Of a DNA stretch of 64,000 nt, positions 54,230-63,255 are shown piece by piece. Source of the stretch: Lysobacter luteus (lineage in GTDB: Bacteria > Pseudomonadota > Gammaproteobacteria > Xanthomonadales > Xanthomonadaceae); the NCBI RefSeq assembly GCF_907164845.1, contig NZ_OU015430.1:672001-736000 (forward strand). The letters are read 5' to 3'. The notes under the pieces were generated by a model. That model was given only the letters and a program-made list of their open reading frames with translations, was not told where the DNA came from and did not search any database. A program made the translations under genes and the position numbers. How positions within the stretch are numbered: the first letter of the stretch is position 1; each line of letters starts with the position of its first letter.

Positions 54230-54296
54230 CGGTACGGTCTCAAAGGGTGCGGCAGGTCATTCCGTGGGAACGACGGAGGTCTGGCGGGCGCGGCCG

Positions 54297-54668
54297 TCAG
54301 ATCGGCATGTTCATGACGTCCTGGTAGGACTGCACCAGCCGGTTGCGCACCTCGGCGGTCGCCTTGAACGCGACCGACGACTGCTGCATCGCCACCATCA
54401 CCCGCGCCAGGTCGGCGCGCGGGTCGCCCATTTCGAAGGCCTTCTGCAGTTCGGCCGACTCGTGCTGCACCCTGCTGACGTTGTCGAGCGCGTTGTTGAG
54501 GGTCTGGCTGAAGCCCGGCGCCTGGACGCCGGTCGCGCGGCCGACGCCATCCGGGCGCAGGGCCTGCGGGTTGATCGCGGTGCCGGCGGGCGCGTCGGCC
54601 AGCGGGCCGCGCGCGCGCATCTCGTGGGCGCGGATCTGGGAAAGGATCGATGAAATCGCGTCGGTCAT
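54297..54668 (-). CDS. fliE: Flagellar hook-basal body complex protein FliE
   Basis: Small rod-base protein that joins the MS ring to the rod. The 123-residue product has a variable N-terminal third and the conserved C-terminal part FSQTLNNALDNVSRVQHESAELQKAFEMGD, then DLARVMVAMQQSSVAFKATAEVRNRLVQSYQDVMNM. It is the first gene of the fliEFGHIJK operon, with an excellent sigma-54 promoter upstream. Confidence 0.95.
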   Translation of the reverse strand: MTDAISSILSQIRAHEMRARGPLADAPAGTAINPQALRPDGVGRATGVQAPGFSQTLNNALDNVSRVQHESAELQKAFEMGDPRADLARVMVAMQQSSVAFKATAEVRNRLVQSYQDVMNMPI

Positions 54669-54705
54669 TGCGTGGCTTGCGCGTTCAGCGGGTCTGCCTG
54701 TTCAT

Positions 54706-54722
54706 AAGCAAGCCGCGTGCCA
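54706..54722 (-). promoter_or_regulatory. Sigma-54 promoter for the fliE operon
   Basis: Minus strand TGGCACGCGGCTTGCTT (54722-54706) matches the consensus TGGCACG-N4-TTGCW at every fixed position. It lies 38 bp before fliE and after the fleQ stop. Confidence 0.93.
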
Positions 54723-54773
54723 CGGATGCGCCGGGAACCCGTCGCGCCGCCGGCGCGCCCGGGTGCCGGCGTC

Positions 54774-56195
<1,422 letters not shown>

Positions 56196-56201
56196 CGCCG
56201 C

Positions 56202-56594
56202 TTACGCCTGGTCGGTCGCCGTGCGGCTGGCGACGAGCGCCTCCAGCAGCGGGACCACGTCGTGGATGTAGGACAGCTTGCTGACGAATGCGTCCGCGCC
56301 GGCACGCAGGGCGTGCTCGCGGTGTTCGGCGTCGTCGAAGTGGCTGGCGATGACGATGTAGGGCGGGTTGTCCTGCGCCTTGATCAGGCGCGTGGCCTGC
56401 AGCCCGCCCATTTCCGGCATCGCCAGGTCCATCAGCACCGCGTCGGGACGCAGCGCCTCGCACTGGGCGATCGCCTCGATGCCGTTGCCGGCCGAGCCGA
56501 CGATGTCGAGCCAGTCGATCCGGCGCAGGTGGCGCATCGCCGCGTTGATGAAGCCTTCGTGGTCGTCGACCAGCAACAGTCTCACGGTGCTCAT
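56202..56594 (-). CDS. vemR: Single-domain response regulator VemR
   Basis: A 130-residue receiver without an output domain. The acidic pair is VDD (10-11), phospho-Asp is 56 in AVLMDLAMPEMGG, and the conserved Lys is in FVSKLSYIHDV. In Xanthomonas a regulator of this kind, VemR, is encoded between rpoN2 and fleQ and affects motility, exopolysaccharide and virulence. The gene order here is the same, 13 bp after rpoN and 6 bp before fleQ, and the aspartate positions agree. The name is given on that basis. Confidence 0.88.
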   Translation of the reverse strand: MSTVRLLLVDDHEGFINAAMRHLRRIDWLDIVGSAGNGIEAIAQCEALRPDAVLMDLAMPEMGGLQATRLIKAQDNPPYIVIASHFDDAEHREHALRAGADAFVSKLSYIHDVVPLLEALVASRTATDQA

Positions 56595-56607
56595 GGGTGT
56601 CTCCGGA

Positions 56608-57993
56608 TCAGGCCGCGAGGGCCGGCTTGCAGCGCTGGCGCGCGGACGGGATCGACAGCTGGTCCCGGTACTTTGCCACCGTGCGCCGCGCGATGCGGAC
56701 GCCGCGGCGGGCGAGCAGGCCGGCGATCACGTCGTCGGCCAGCGGTGCGTGGGGCGGCTCTGCGTCGATCAGGCGCTTGACCATCGCCCTGACCGCCGCG
56801 CCGGAGACCTCCGCGCCCTCCAGCCGCACGGCGAACAGCCGCTTGAGCTCGAACGTGCCGCGCGGGGTCTGGATGTACTTGCCGCTGGTGATGCGCGACA
56901 CGGTGGACTCGTGCATGCCGATCGCGTCGGCGACTTCGCGCAGGGTCAGCGGTGCGATCGCCTCCTCGCCGCGCTCCAGGAAGCCACGCTGGCGCTCCAC
57001 CAGCACCTGCACGGTGCGCAGCAGGGTGTCGTTGCGCATGGCGACGCCGCGGACCAGCCAGCGCGCCTCGTCGAGCAACCCGCGCAACACGCTCTGGTCG
57101 CCCGGCGCGTGGGCCAGTGCCTGTTCGCAGTGGGCGGCGATGCGGATGCGCGGGGTGGCCCGGCCGTTGAGCGCCACGCGCCACTGGCCACCGAGGAAGC
57201 GGACGGTGACGTCGGGAATGACATGGCCTTCGTGCTCGGCCGCGGGCGGTTCGACCGCCGACGGCCGCAGGGACAGCACCAGCGCGGTGGCGGCGGCCAC
57301 GGCGTCGACGTCGGCCTGCAACACGCGGGCGAGGGTGGCGGTGTCGTGCGCGGCCAGCGCGTGGATCTGCTCGGCCACCATGCGCTCGGCCAGTGCGCGT
57401 TCCGGGCTTGCCGGGTGCGCGGCCAGCTGAGCGAGCAGGCATTCGGCCGCGCTTGCGGCGGCGACCCCGGCCCAGGTGCCCTGCAGCAGGCGCTGCCGGA
57501 CGGCTTCCAGTGCTTCGGCGGTGCTCCCCAGCGCGGCGGCCCCCTCGCGCGCCAGCGCCACCGGCTCGCCCTCCAGCATGCCCAGCTCGTCGCAACGGTC
57601 CAGCCACCACTGCGCGATGCGCAGCGCGTCGGCGGTCCAGTCGTAGGCCAGTTCCTGCAGCAACCGCACGCGCCAATCGCTGGACTCGCCGGCGGCGATG
57701 CGGGCGCAGGCGTCGTCGTCGGCACCCATCACGCCCCCGCCGGACAGGTAGGCCGGGTCGGGCAACTCGTCCCACGCGGCGGCCTCGAGCTCGGCTTCGG
57801 CCGTGCCGTCGACGGCATCGGTCTCGCCGACCTCGTCATCGTCCTCGGTCTCGAGCATCGGGTTGCGGTCCAGTGCCTGCCGCAGCTCCAGTTCGAGCTG
57901 CGGCGCGGTCAGCTGCAGCAGCCGGATCGACTGCAGCAACTGCGGCGTGAGATTGACCCCCTGCGCAAGCTGCGCCCTGACGCTGGTCTTCAC
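56608..57993 (-). CDS. rpoN: RNA polymerase sigma-54 factor (flagellar-locus copy)
   Basis: Sigma factor for -24/-12 promoters. The 461-residue protein starts with the Gln/Leu-rich activator-interaction region (LTPQLLQSIRLLQLTAPQLELELRQAL), has an acidic second region, the core-binding domain, an HTH-like part (LTLREVADAIGMHESTVSRITSGKYIQTPRGTFELKRLF) and the RpoN box VARRTVAKYRD-like sequence near the C-terminus. The GTG at 57993 with GGGG upstream is taken. Its place next to vemR-fleQ corresponds to rpoN2 of Xanthomonas, so a second rpoN may exist elsewhere. Confidence 0.94.
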   Translation of the reverse strand: MKTSVRAQLAQGVNLTPQLLQSIRLLQLTAPQLELELRQALDRNPMLETEDDDEVGETDAVDGTAEAELEAAAWDELPDPAYLSGGGVMGADDDACARIAAGESSDWRVRLLQELAYDWTADALRIAQWWLDRCDELGMLEGEPVALAREGAAALGSTAEALEAVRQRLLQGTWAGVAAASAAECLLAQLAAHPASPERALAERMVAEQIHALAAHDTATLARVLQADVDAVAAATALVLSLRPSAVEPPAAEHEGHVIPDVTVRFLGGQWRVALNGRATPRIRIAAHCEQALAHAPGDQSVLRGLLDEARWLVRGVAMRNDTLLRTVQVLVERQRGFLERGEEAIAPLTLREVADAIGMHESTVSRITSGKYIQTPRGTFELKRLFAVRLEGAEVSGAAVRAMVKRLIDAEPPHAPLADDVIAGLLARRGVRIARRTVAKYRDQLSIPSARQRCKPALAA

Positions 57994-58231
57994 TTCAGAT
58001 CCCCTTCCATTCCGATCCCGTTCCCCCGCCGGTTCGAAACCGGCTGCGGCATGAATCGTGCAGGAGGGGCGACGGCGATCGCATCGGGGTGAACCCGTCA
58101 TCGCCCGGGGTTTCCCCGAGCCGGGTAGGGGATTTCCTTACACAGGCGCCGTCTTTCCGGCACGCCGGTCACGTTCGCCGGCAAAAACGGCGTTCAAGGA
58201 ATGCGACGCAGGTCCGGATTGGCCCCGCCGC
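57994..58231 (-). other. Intergenic region upstream of rpoN
   Basis: No gene seen in these 238 bp. The region contains short GC hairpins (for example CGGGG-AAA-CCCCG near 58103-58115 and CGCCG/CGGCG near 58176-58192). No sigma-54 or sigma-28 type promoter was recognised, so the rpoN-vemR-fleQ promoter is undetermined. Confidence 0.4.
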
Positions 58232-58864
58232 CTACAGATCGCCCCGGATCCGCATCGCGGTACGCAGCAGTTCGACCGCGTTGCGGCAGCCCAGCGCGTC
58301 CATCAGGCGGGCACGATGGGTTTCCACCGTCTTGACGCTGATGCCCAGGTCGGCGGCGATCTGCTTGGTGCTGTGGCCGGCCCCGATGGCCGCGAGGATC
58401 TCGCGCTGGCGCGGCGGCAGGGCATGCACGCCGCCCTGGCCGTTGGCCTGCGCACGCGTGGTGGCCAGTTGCGGCGCCGAGACCTGCGGGCTCAGGAAGG
58501 TGCGCCCGGCGAAGGCCGCGCGTAAAGCGATTTCCAGCTCGGCCGGCGCCGCCTCCTTCACCACGAAGCCCTTGGCGCCGCGCGCGAGCGCCTCGCGCAC
58601 GTGGCTGGCGTCGTCGTGCATGGACATGATCACCACCGCGCAGCCGGGGCAGGTGCGGTGTAGTTCGGCCATGGCCTCGAAGCCGTTGCGGCCGGGCATC
58701 GACAGGTCGAGCAGGACGACGTCGGGCAGCGCCTCGCCGGCGCGGATCACCGCCTCGTCCGCGCCTGCGGCCTCGGCCACCACCTCGATGCCGTCGAACG
58801 ACTCGATCAGCCGGCGCAGGCCCGCACGGATCAGGGTGTGGTCGTCGCAGATCAGTACCCGCAC
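58232..58864 (-). CDS. NarL/FixJ-family response regulator
   Basis: A 210-residue two-domain regulator. The receiver has CDD (6-8), phospho-Asp 53 in VVLLDLSMPGRNG, and Lys in FVVKEAAP. The output domain (about 145-205) is a LuxR-type HTH: LPPRQREILAAIGAGHSTKQIAADLGISVKTVETHRARLM. No kinase is adjacent; the HisKA_3 kinase at 13880-14710 belongs to the class that normally pairs with such regulators. It lies between the fliD-fliS-PilZ genes and rpoN, and a role in flagellar control is inferred only from that. Confidence 0.9.
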   Translation of the reverse strand: MRVLICDDHTLIRAGLRRLIESFDGIEVVAEAAGADEAVIRAGEALPDVVLLDLSMPGRNGFEAMAELHRTCPGCAVVIMSMHDDASHVREALARGAKGFVVKEAAPAELEIALRAAFAGRTFLSPQVSAPQLATTRAQANGQGGVHALPPRQREILAAIGAGHSTKQIAADLGISVKTVETHRARLMDALGCRNAVELLRTAMRIRGDL

Positions 58865-58926
58865 GTGGAGGGTGTCCCTGTTTGGAATATGCGCCCGGTC
58901 ACCTTAGCCGAGCGCCCCGCGCTTTT

Positions 58927-59084
58927 GTAGGAGCGGACGTAGGAGCGGCGTAAGTCGCGACCCGCTGGCAATCGGCTCGGGTGAATGCCCGGGAGTGGGG
59001 GGTGGGGTGGCAGCGCGAGTAGGGATTCGCGTTGTCCGCGATGCAATGGCGTGGTCAGTGGGTCGCGACTTACGTCGCTCCTAC
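58927..59084. repeat. REP-like palindromic repeat pair, copy 4
   Basis: GTAGGAGCGGACGTAGGAGC begins at 58927: two overlapping unit starts in tandem, running to GTCGCGAC near 58961. The inverse copy GTCGCGACTTACGTCGCTCC lies at 59062-59084. It separates the PilZ gene end from the NarL-type regulator. Confidence 0.85.
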
Positions 59085-59109
59085 GGGATGCCTGCTGGCG
59101 ACACCCCGC

Positions 59110-59667
59110 CTACCGCACCCGGCGGCTTTCGGCGATGGCGCGGCGGTGCACGCGGAACAGGTGCCGTGCCAGCGCCGACTCCAGCGCCGGGGTCAGCGGG
59201 CCGAAGCGCAGCCACAGTTGCTGGCCGCGGCCATGGGCGACGCTCGCGACCACCGTCGCCGGCAGCAGCAGGGTTTCGGGCAACCAGTCCGACGGCTGAA
59301 CGCGCAGCGCGCCGCCGGTGCCGGGCGCGACCGCGTCGTCGACTTCCAGGCACGCGCCCAGCGATGACCAACGCAGCGGACGCCGCGGGTCGAAGTGCTC
59401 GGCGAAGCGGCTGGCCACCAGCGCGGTCAGCAGGTCGAGCTTGGCCTCGATGCGGTGCAGGACCACGTCGGACACGCCGTGCTCGTCGGTCTCGTCGCCG
59501 CGGCTGTCCTCGACCACCGCCAGCGAGCGCAACAGGCTTTCGCCACGCAGGCAGGCGGTGCGTGCCGCGGCGGGTGACAGCGCTCCGGGAATGAACGCGG
59601 CCGGGCGGACCTCCTCGCAGGCGAGCGAGTCGCCGAAGACCTCGTGCCGGGCGCTGTCGGCGTTCAC
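59110..59667 (-). CDS. PilZ-like protein of the fliD-fliS operon
   Basis: A 185-residue protein without signal peptide or membrane segment. The C-terminal half (RPLRWSSLGACLEVDDAV, VQPSDWLPETLLLPATVV) resembles PilZ-type domains found in flagellar operons of xanthomonads. The RxxxR and D/NxSxxG c-di-GMP contacts are not clearly present, though WSSLGA is the equivalent turn. It starts with GTG at 59667, overlapping the preceding stop by 4 bp (GTGA). A role linking motility and c-di-GMP is inferred from context only. Confidence 0.65.
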   Translation of the reverse strand: MNADSARHEVFGDSLACEEVRPAAFIPGALSPAAARTACLRGESLLRSLAVVEDSRGDETDEHGVSDVVLHRIEAKLDLLTALVASRFAEHFDPRRPLRWSSLGACLEVDDAVAPGTGGALRVQPSDWLPETLLLPATVVASVAHGRGQQLWLRFGPLTPALESALARHLFRVHRRAIAESRRVR

Positions 59668-59945
59668 CGGCCGGTGGCCTTGTAGGCGGCCGCGCCGCGG
59701 TGGCTCTCGCGCAGGCGTTGCAGGGCGGAGCCCGCATTGGAGCGTGCGGCCTGCAGGTGTTCGACCAGCTCGCGCTGGGCGTGCAGCAGGGCCAGCCAGG
59801 TGTCGCGGCTGCGCGAATCCGGTGGCTCGGTGGCGATTGCCGCGCGGACCTCGCGCTCGTGCTCCTTGAGCAGCGCCGAGGCGCGGTCGAACTCGCCGGC
59901 ATCGAGCGCGGCGCGCACGCGTGCGATCGGCAGCGCCGGGATCAT
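59664..59945 (-). CDS. Small helical protein, FliT-like
   Basis: A 93-residue, mainly helical, charged protein: a basic start (ARVRAALDAGEFDRASALLKEHEREVRAAI) followed by a longer helix (TWLALLHAQRELVEHLQAARSNAGSALQRL). It overlaps fliS by 4 bp (ATGA) and the PilZ gene by 4 bp. Its place after fliS, with similar size and helical content, suggests the FliD chaperone FliT, whose sequence is poorly conserved. No diagnostic motif was found. Confidence 0.6.
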   Translation of the reverse strand: MIPALPIARVRAALDAGEFDRASALLKEHEREVRAAIATEPPDSRSRDTWLALLHAQRELVEHLQAARSNAGSALQRLRESHRGAAAYKATGR

Positions 59946-60355
59946 TGGGTGCCGTCCACCGGCGCGGGCGCCGCCGGGTCGATCGCGCGCCAGGCCTGCT
60001 CGATGTCGCCGAGCAGTTCGTCGACCTCGGCCAGCGGCGCGGCATCGTTGTTGCCGTTGGCCTCCAGCAGGCGGCGCTGGAAGTAGTCGTACAACGCGTG
60101 CAGGCCCTCGGCGATCTCGCCGCCGGCCTTCATGTCGAGGGTGCTGTTGAGCCCGCCGATGATGCCGCTGGCCGAGCTGATCGCCTGTGCCTTGCGGGCG
60201 AGGTCGCCGCGCTGCAGGCAGGCCATCGCCAGCTGCACGCGCTCGCGCGCGCCACCGAGCATCAGCGTGACCAGCTGGTGCGGGCTTGCGTCGAGGATGG
60301 CGCTGCTGGCGCCGGTCTGACGGTACTGGTTGGCGAGGGCGCGGGCGCTATGCAT
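59942..60355 (-). CDS. fliS: Flagellin export chaperone FliS
   Basis: Binds the C-terminus of flagellin in the cytoplasm and delivers it for export. The 137-residue helical protein has ALANQYRQTGASSAILDASPHQLVTLMLGGARERVQLAMA, close to the standard FliS opening, and LYDYFQRRLLEANGNND in the C-terminal helix. It follows fliD by 1 bp and overlaps the FliT-like gene by 4 bp. Confidence 0.94.
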   Translation of the reverse strand: MHSARALANQYRQTGASSAILDASPHQLVTLMLGGARERVQLAMACLQRGDLARKAQAISSASGIIGGLNSTLDMKAGGEIAEGLHALYDYFQRRLLEANGNNDAAPLAEVDELLGDIEQAWRAIDPAAPAPVDGTQ

Positions 60356-60356
60356 G

Positions 60357-61709
60357 TCAGGAGCTCTGCGAGTAGGACGGCAGCGTGGCGAGCTGCTGGG
60401 ATAGGAAGGAACTGACCGAGCTCATCTGCGCGACCATCGCGTCGAGTGCGGTGAACTGCCGCAGGTAGTTGGCCTCGACCTTTTCCATGCGGCGGTCGAG
60501 CGCGAGGCGGTCGCTTTCGAGACGCTTCATGCGCGATTGCAGCGCTTCGGTGCGGTCGCTGATCATGCCGTCGTCGCCGAGCCAGGACTTGAGCGCGCCG
60601 GCCAGCGGCCCGCGCAGTGAGCCCTCGTCGCCGAGCAGGCGCTGGACCGCCTGCGGATCCTCCGCAACCGCCTTGTCGAAGGTGGCGCCGTCCAGGCTGA
60701 GCGAGCCGTCGACCTTTGTCTCGAAGCCCAGCGCGGCCAGCTCGGCATAGTTCTGGCTGACGAAGCCGCGCAGCGACTGGGTGATGCCACGCGGGGCGGC
60801 GTCACCGCTGAGTGCGGCGCCGGGTACGTCTTCGCTGCCGGCAGCGCTCTGGGTACGCAACTGCGACAGCGCGGTGTTGTACGCGCTGATCAAGCCCAGC
60901 AGGCCGGCCTTGAGCGTGCTCGGGTCGGACTTCAGCTCGAGGCTGGACGCCTCGCCGGGCGCGGCTTTGGTCAGGTCGAGGGTGACCCCGTCGATGAGGT
61001 CGTCGATGCGGTTGGTGCTGCTGGTGCGGCTGATGCCGTCGACCGTCACCAGCGCGTCGTTGCCGGGATCGACCACCGTCATCGTGCCGCCGGAGGTGGC
61101 CAGCGCGGACAGGCCCCCGTCACCGCCGTCGGCGGTGACCTGCAGGCGCCCTTCGGTGCCGGTGGTGGTGGAGGACAGCACGAGCACGTCGCCCGCGTCG
61201 CCGCGCACGAGGGTCGCGCTGACGCCGTGGGCACCGGCCTGCTTGTTGATGGCATCTCGGACATCGGCGAGCGAGCCTTCACCCTCGGCGATGGAAACCG
61301 AGACGGGGTCGCCGTCGCCGACGCTGATGGTCAGCGTGCCGTGGCCAAGCTGTGCGTCGGACGCGAGCGGAGCGGACTGCAGCTTGTGGGTGCTGGCCAG
61401 GCGCTCGACGGTGACGTCGTACTGGCCGAGCGAGGCCCTGGCGCCGGCAGTGGCGGTGAAGCCGGCCCCCTCGGCGACGCTGACCTTGCGACCGGGCGAC
61501 GCGCTTTCGCCCTCGAACTTGGCCAGCGCATCGCGCAGCCCCGACAGCGCGCTGTTGATCTTGCCGAACGCGGAGATCTGCGACTGGGTGGTCGACTCGA
61601 AGCGGTCGATGCGGTTGTCCGACGGCGCGCGCTCGGCGGCGACCAGCTGGGTCACCATCTTGTGCACGTCGAGGCCGGAACCGATGCCTGGGCTTGAGAA
61701 CGATGCCAC
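60357..61709 (-). CDS. fliD: Flagellar hook-associated protein 2 (filament cap) FliD
   Basis: Caps the filament and folds flagellin at the tip. The 450-residue protein has the conserved N-terminus SSPGIGSGLDVHKMVTQLVAAERAP, a variable exposed middle, and the C-terminal coiled region with GLLGLISAYNTALSQL and KSWLGDDGMISDRTEALQSRMKRLESDRLALDRRMEKVEANYLRQFTALDAMVAQMSSVSSFLSQQL. The GTG at 61709 has a perfect AGGAGG upstream. Candidate sigma-28 and sigma-54 promoters both precede it. Confidence 0.95.
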   Translation of the reverse strand: MASFSSPGIGSGLDVHKMVTQLVAAERAPSDNRIDRFESTTQSQISAFGKINSALSGLRDALAKFEGESASPGRKVSVAEGAGFTATAGARASLGQYDVTVERLASTHKLQSAPLASDAQLGHGTLTISVGDGDPVSVSIAEGEGSLADVRDAINKQAGAHGVSATLVRGDAGDVLVLSSTTTGTEGRLQVTADGGDGGLSALATSGGTMTVVDPGNDALVTVDGISRTSSTNRIDDLIDGVTLDLTKAAPGEASSLELKSDPSTLKAGLLGLISAYNTALSQLRTQSAAGSEDVPGAALSGDAAPRGITQSLRGFVSQNYAELAALGFETKVDGSLSLDGATFDKAVAEDPQAVQRLLGDEGSLRGPLAGALKSWLGDDGMISDRTEALQSRMKRLESDRLALDRRMEKVEANYLRQFTALDAMVAQMSSVSSFLSQQLATLPSYSQSS

Positions 61710-61774
61710 TGCTGCCTCCTGGAGCGGGTGGACGGGTTGGCGCGGATGCTGGAAGGAACGATCCGGAATGCCGT

Positions 61775-61790
61775 GGCAAGAACCGTTCCG
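61775..61790 (-). promoter_or_regulatory. Candidate sigma-54 promoter for fliD
   Basis: Minus strand CGGAACGGTTCTTGCC (61790-61775): GG and GC elements 10 bp apart with TTGC intact; the -24 half differs from consensus at two positions. It is 65 bp before fliD. Confidence 0.5.
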
Positions 61791-61835
61791 CCGGGTTGTT
61801 GACGCCGGTTGGCGCCGCGCCTTGCCTTGCTATTG

Positions 61836-61862
61836 GTAACGGCCGCGCGAGGTGGGGCTTTA
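61836..61862 (-). promoter_or_regulatory. Sigma-28 type promoter for fliD
   Basis: Minus strand TAAAGCCC (61862-61855), an 11-bp spacer, GCCGTTAC (61843-61836). The position between the fliC terminator and fliD fits. Confidence 0.7.
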
Positions 61863-61894
61863 GTGCCGCCGCGCCGGCAAACCGGCGGCCAGGC

Positions 61895-61931
61895 AACAAA
61901 AAACCGGCCAGGGCAGTGCCACTGGCCGGTT
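61895..61931 (-). terminator. Rho-independent terminator after fliC
   Basis: On the minus strand AACCGGCCA (61931-61923) and TGGCCGGTT (61910-61902) form a stem followed by TTTTTTG. It lies 38 bp past the fliC stop. Confidence 0.93.
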
Positions 61932-61968
61932 CCGGAGAGACGAGGATCTCCCGTGGTACTGCGGTCGA

Positions 61969-63114
61969 TCAGCGCAGCAGGCTGAGCACGCTCTGCGACG
62001 ACTGGTTGGCCTGCGCCAGCATCGCGGTACCGGCCTGCTGCAGGATCTGCGTGCGCGACAGGTTGGCGGTCTCCTTGGCGTAGTCGGCGTCCATGATCCG
62101 GCTGCGGGCGGCCGACAGGTTCTCCGAACCGGTCTGCAGGTTGGTCACGACCGAGGAGAAGCGGTTCTGGATAGCACCCAGGTCAGCGCGGGCGTCGTTG
62201 ACGGCCTTCAGTGCACCGTCCATCGCAAGCATGGCGTTGTCGGCACCTTCGACGGTGGAGATGTCGAGATCGGCGAAGCCGGTCTGCGTGGCGTTGGGCG
62301 TGCCAGTGGTGGTGCCAGCCGTGATGCCGGTCATGTTCGAGATGTTGGCCAGTCGCAGGGTCTGGTCGGTCGAAGTGATCGTGCCGTCAGCAGCCATGGA
62401 CACGTTGGCAAGCGCAGCCTCATTCTCCGGGAGTGCCTTGGCAGCGTTGAAAGCAGTCTGGAGATTGGCCGCGGTTGCATTGCCTGCACCAGCCGCCGTG
62501 GCAATTGTCACGCCGTTGATGTCGATCGATGCAACTACATCAGAGTCGGTAACAGCCGGAGCATCAGTGGTCTGAGTGTAGGTAGCATCAGCCTTTACCC
62601 ACGTGCCCAGTGCGTTGGCACTGGCATTGGCGATGTTGGCGATGTCGATCGTCTCGCCCTGGTTGGCGCCCACTTGGAACGACTGCGCGGTGAAGCTGCC
62701 GTCCAGCAGCTTGGTGCCGTTGAAGTTGGTGGTCTCGGCGACGCGGCCGATCTCGGACTTCAGCTGGTCGACTTCCTTCTGCAGCGCCTGGCGGTCATCG
62801 GCCGAGTTGGTCGCGTTGCGCGACTGCACGGCCAGCTCACGGATGCGCTGCAGGTTGTTGCCGATCTCGCCCAGCGCGCCTTCGGCGGTCTGTGCCAGCG
62901 AGATGCCGTCGTTGGCGTTGCGGGCCGCCTGGTCCATGCCGCGGATCTGCGTGGTGAAGCGCTGCGAGATCGCGAGGCCGGCGGCGTCGTCCTTCGCGCT
63001 GTTGATGCGCAGGCCCGAGGACAGGCGCTGGATGGTGGTGCCGAGGTCGGCGCTGTTGGTGCTCAGGTTGCGCTGCGCGTTGAGCGACATCACGTTGGTA
63101 TTGATGACAGACAT
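61969..63114 (-). CDS. fliC: Flagellin FliC
   Basis: Filament subunit. The 381-residue protein has the conserved N-terminal D0/D1 segment (SVINTNVMSLNAQRNLSTNSADLGTTIQRLSSGLRINSAKDDAAGLAISQRFTTQIRG) and C-terminal D1/D0 (SRIMDADYAKETANLSRTQILQQAGTAMLAQANQSSQSVLSLLR). The middle (about 175-290) is variable, Thr/Ala-rich, and coded by DNA visibly lower in GC than its neighbours. The ATG at 63114 has AGGAGA upstream. It carries a textbook sigma-28 promoter and a strong terminator, so it is a single-gene unit. Only one flagellin gene is in the window. Confidence 0.97.
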   Translation of the reverse strand: MSVINTNVMSLNAQRNLSTNSADLGTTIQRLSSGLRINSAKDDAAGLAISQRFTTQIRGMDQAARNANDGISLAQTAEGALGEIGNNLQRIRELAVQSRNATNSADDRQALQKEVDQLKSEIGRVAETTNFNGTKLLDGSFTAQSFQVGANQGETIDIANIANASANALGTWVKADATYTQTTDAPAVTDSDVVASIDINGVTIATAAGAGNATAANLQTAFNAAKALPENEAALANVSMAADGTITSTDQTLRLANISNMTGITAGTTTGTPNATQTGFADLDISTVEGADNAMLAMDGALKAVNDARADLGAIQNRFSSVVTNLQTGSENLSAARSRIMDADYAKETANLSRTQILQQAGTAMLAQANQSSQSVLSLLR

Positions 63115-63207
63115 TTGAAGGTCTCCTGGATTCGGAAGTCCGGCGTTTCGCGCCGGGTGGCGTCGCAGGGGCTTGCCGTGATCCGGTCCTGTCCGCTGCT
63201 GAGAAAG

Positions 63208-63234
63208 GTATCGGCGGTGTCTTGTCAAGCTTTA
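63208..63234 (-). promoter_or_regulatory. Sigma-28 promoter for fliC
   Basis: Minus strand TAAAGCTT (63234-63227), an 11-bp spacer, GCCGATAC (63215-63208). It is nearly identical to the enteric FliA consensus TAAAGTTT-N11-GCCGATAA and lies 94 bp before fliC. Confidence 0.93.
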
Positions 63235-63255
63235 GCGCTTTCGCACTTTTTTCTG

